Shown: one piece after another, positions 63,251 through 64,000 of the stretch | How the letters are laid out: each line of letters opens with the position of its first letter | How positions within the stretch are numbered: position 1 is the stretch's first letter | Assembly (NCBI GenBank): GCA_020152595.1 | Contig: JAIGNY010001587.1 | Span: 1,746,001 to 1,810,000, forward strand | Reading direction: 5' to 3' | Length of the DNA stretch: 64,000 nucleotides | From: Chiridota heheva | Taxonomy: Eukaryota > Echinodermata > Holothuroidea > Apodida > Chiridotidae | Notes under the pieces: model-generated | What the model was told of the DNA's origin: nothing | What the model saw: only the letters and a program-made list of their open reading frames with translations | The model's database searches: none | Position numbers and translations under genes: made by a program

Positions 63251-63584
63251 TATTTAATTATTGTGACACATAGGAATAAAACAATGGATGTACATTGATC
63301 ACTGACATTAATCAATATTCGACACGTATTCAACTGATCCTTTAAATTTATACCAAAAAAATACAATTTGAGCCTTTAGTGCCATGGCTTTTTACCATTT
63401 TGATTAGTCTCGATTGAATGCCTCTATCTGATCTGTCGATACGCGTCATTTTATCATGACTATCAATATACTACTTTTATTTTGAAAGAAATCCTAAGAA
63501 CTGAGAAAAGATCATGTCAGACTGAGGCTGTTTGAAGCTCACAATAAACACAAGTTACAACACACGTCCTAGTTTTCCTTTCAA

Positions 63585-64000
63585 GGATTACTTCAGGGGT
63601 CAAGCAAGTCTATCTTATATGAAAGAGAATTGCAAAAGAAACAAAAGGGTGAAAAAAGCTTTCAAGTTTGGTATAATTTGTCTAGAAACGACTGAAATCA
63701 GACTAGTTGTGATGTCATAGCCTCAGATTTGTCAATGTCTTTATGTATCCTATCATTCTATCCTTCGATTTTGTGCTTTAAAAATCATTTAATATGTTAG
63801 GAAATAAGTAAAGCAGAATCTTGTATGGATAATTATGATTTACCACCTGAAGAAAGTTAGAGGGAAAATAATTGAAATAAGAAAAAAGTTAAATATATTT
63901 TCCTTAAAATACATTAACAATTGTTAAGAATGTGAGGAAAACGGCGCCAATACTTCCATAGTAGACTTACTACGCCAGTCCTTTCTACCAGTCTACAAAG
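63585..64000 (+). mobile_element. Family A MITE, runs off the window
   Basis: AGGATTACTTCAGGGGTCAA, ATCTTATATGAAAGAG, CAGACTAGTTGTGATGTCAT and ACCACCTGAAGAAAGT match the 17.5 and 42.6 kb copies. The right end lies beyond 64000. Confidence 0.75.

Overview
The window reads as non-coding-rich, repeat-dense DNA from an animal nuclear genome. The grounds are one spliced Krueppel-like zinc-finger gene with metazoan features, several families of decayed LINE retrotransposons, tRNA-derived SINEs, many short inverted-repeat (MITE-like) elements, long (TA)n arrays and several minisatellites. The LINE and MITE mixture suggests a marine invertebrate, possibly a deuterostome, but this is inference and no species can be named from the sequence. 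Nothing looks bacterial or phage-like.

Layout. 0.2-4.7 kb: a 5'-truncated, frameshifted I-type LINE (gag remnant, endonuclease, reverse transcriptase, RNase H, CAAA tail). 5.5-12.4 kb: two adjacent foldback structures with inverted arms of about 0.65 and 1.4-1.6 kb. Both carry the same ~410 bp core plus a 35-bp minisatellite. 13-24.8 kb: minisatellites (21, 22, 37 and 24 bp units), a dispersed GC-box repeat with ~150/300 bp internal periodicity, copies of two MITE-like families (called A and D here), three very small piggyBac-like elements and one hAT-like MITE. 25.7-30 kb: the C-terminal end of a LINE, a G-rich ~44-bp minisatellite, and a 2.1 kb minisatellite of 41-50 bp units that is open in all three forward frames. 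30.5-31.3 kb: a SINE head joined to (TA)n. 32-45 kb: further MITE families, a LINE reverse transcriptase fragment, perfect hairpins, and a palindromic 16-bp repeat with a telomere-like apex. 48.3-50.4 kb: an L2/CR1-like LINE end between two long (TA)n arrays. 51-52.6 kb: a full SINE and another MITE. 54.4-56.8 kb: the KLF gene. 57-64 kb: direct duplications and several copies of a MITE family (F) ending in the palindrome CTCCCGATCGGGAG.

The only gene I regard as intact and functional is the minus-strand KLF1/2/4-type transcription factor: two coding exons, about 365 residues, three C-terminal C2H2 fingers. All other protein-like sequence is LINE debris or translated tandem repeat. The most unusual content is repeat architecture: the paired foldbacks, a minisatellite that appears to be an amplified MITE terminus, a tandem trio of TTAA-flanked mini-elements, and the tri-frame open minisatellite. 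I did not find a clear new molecular system.
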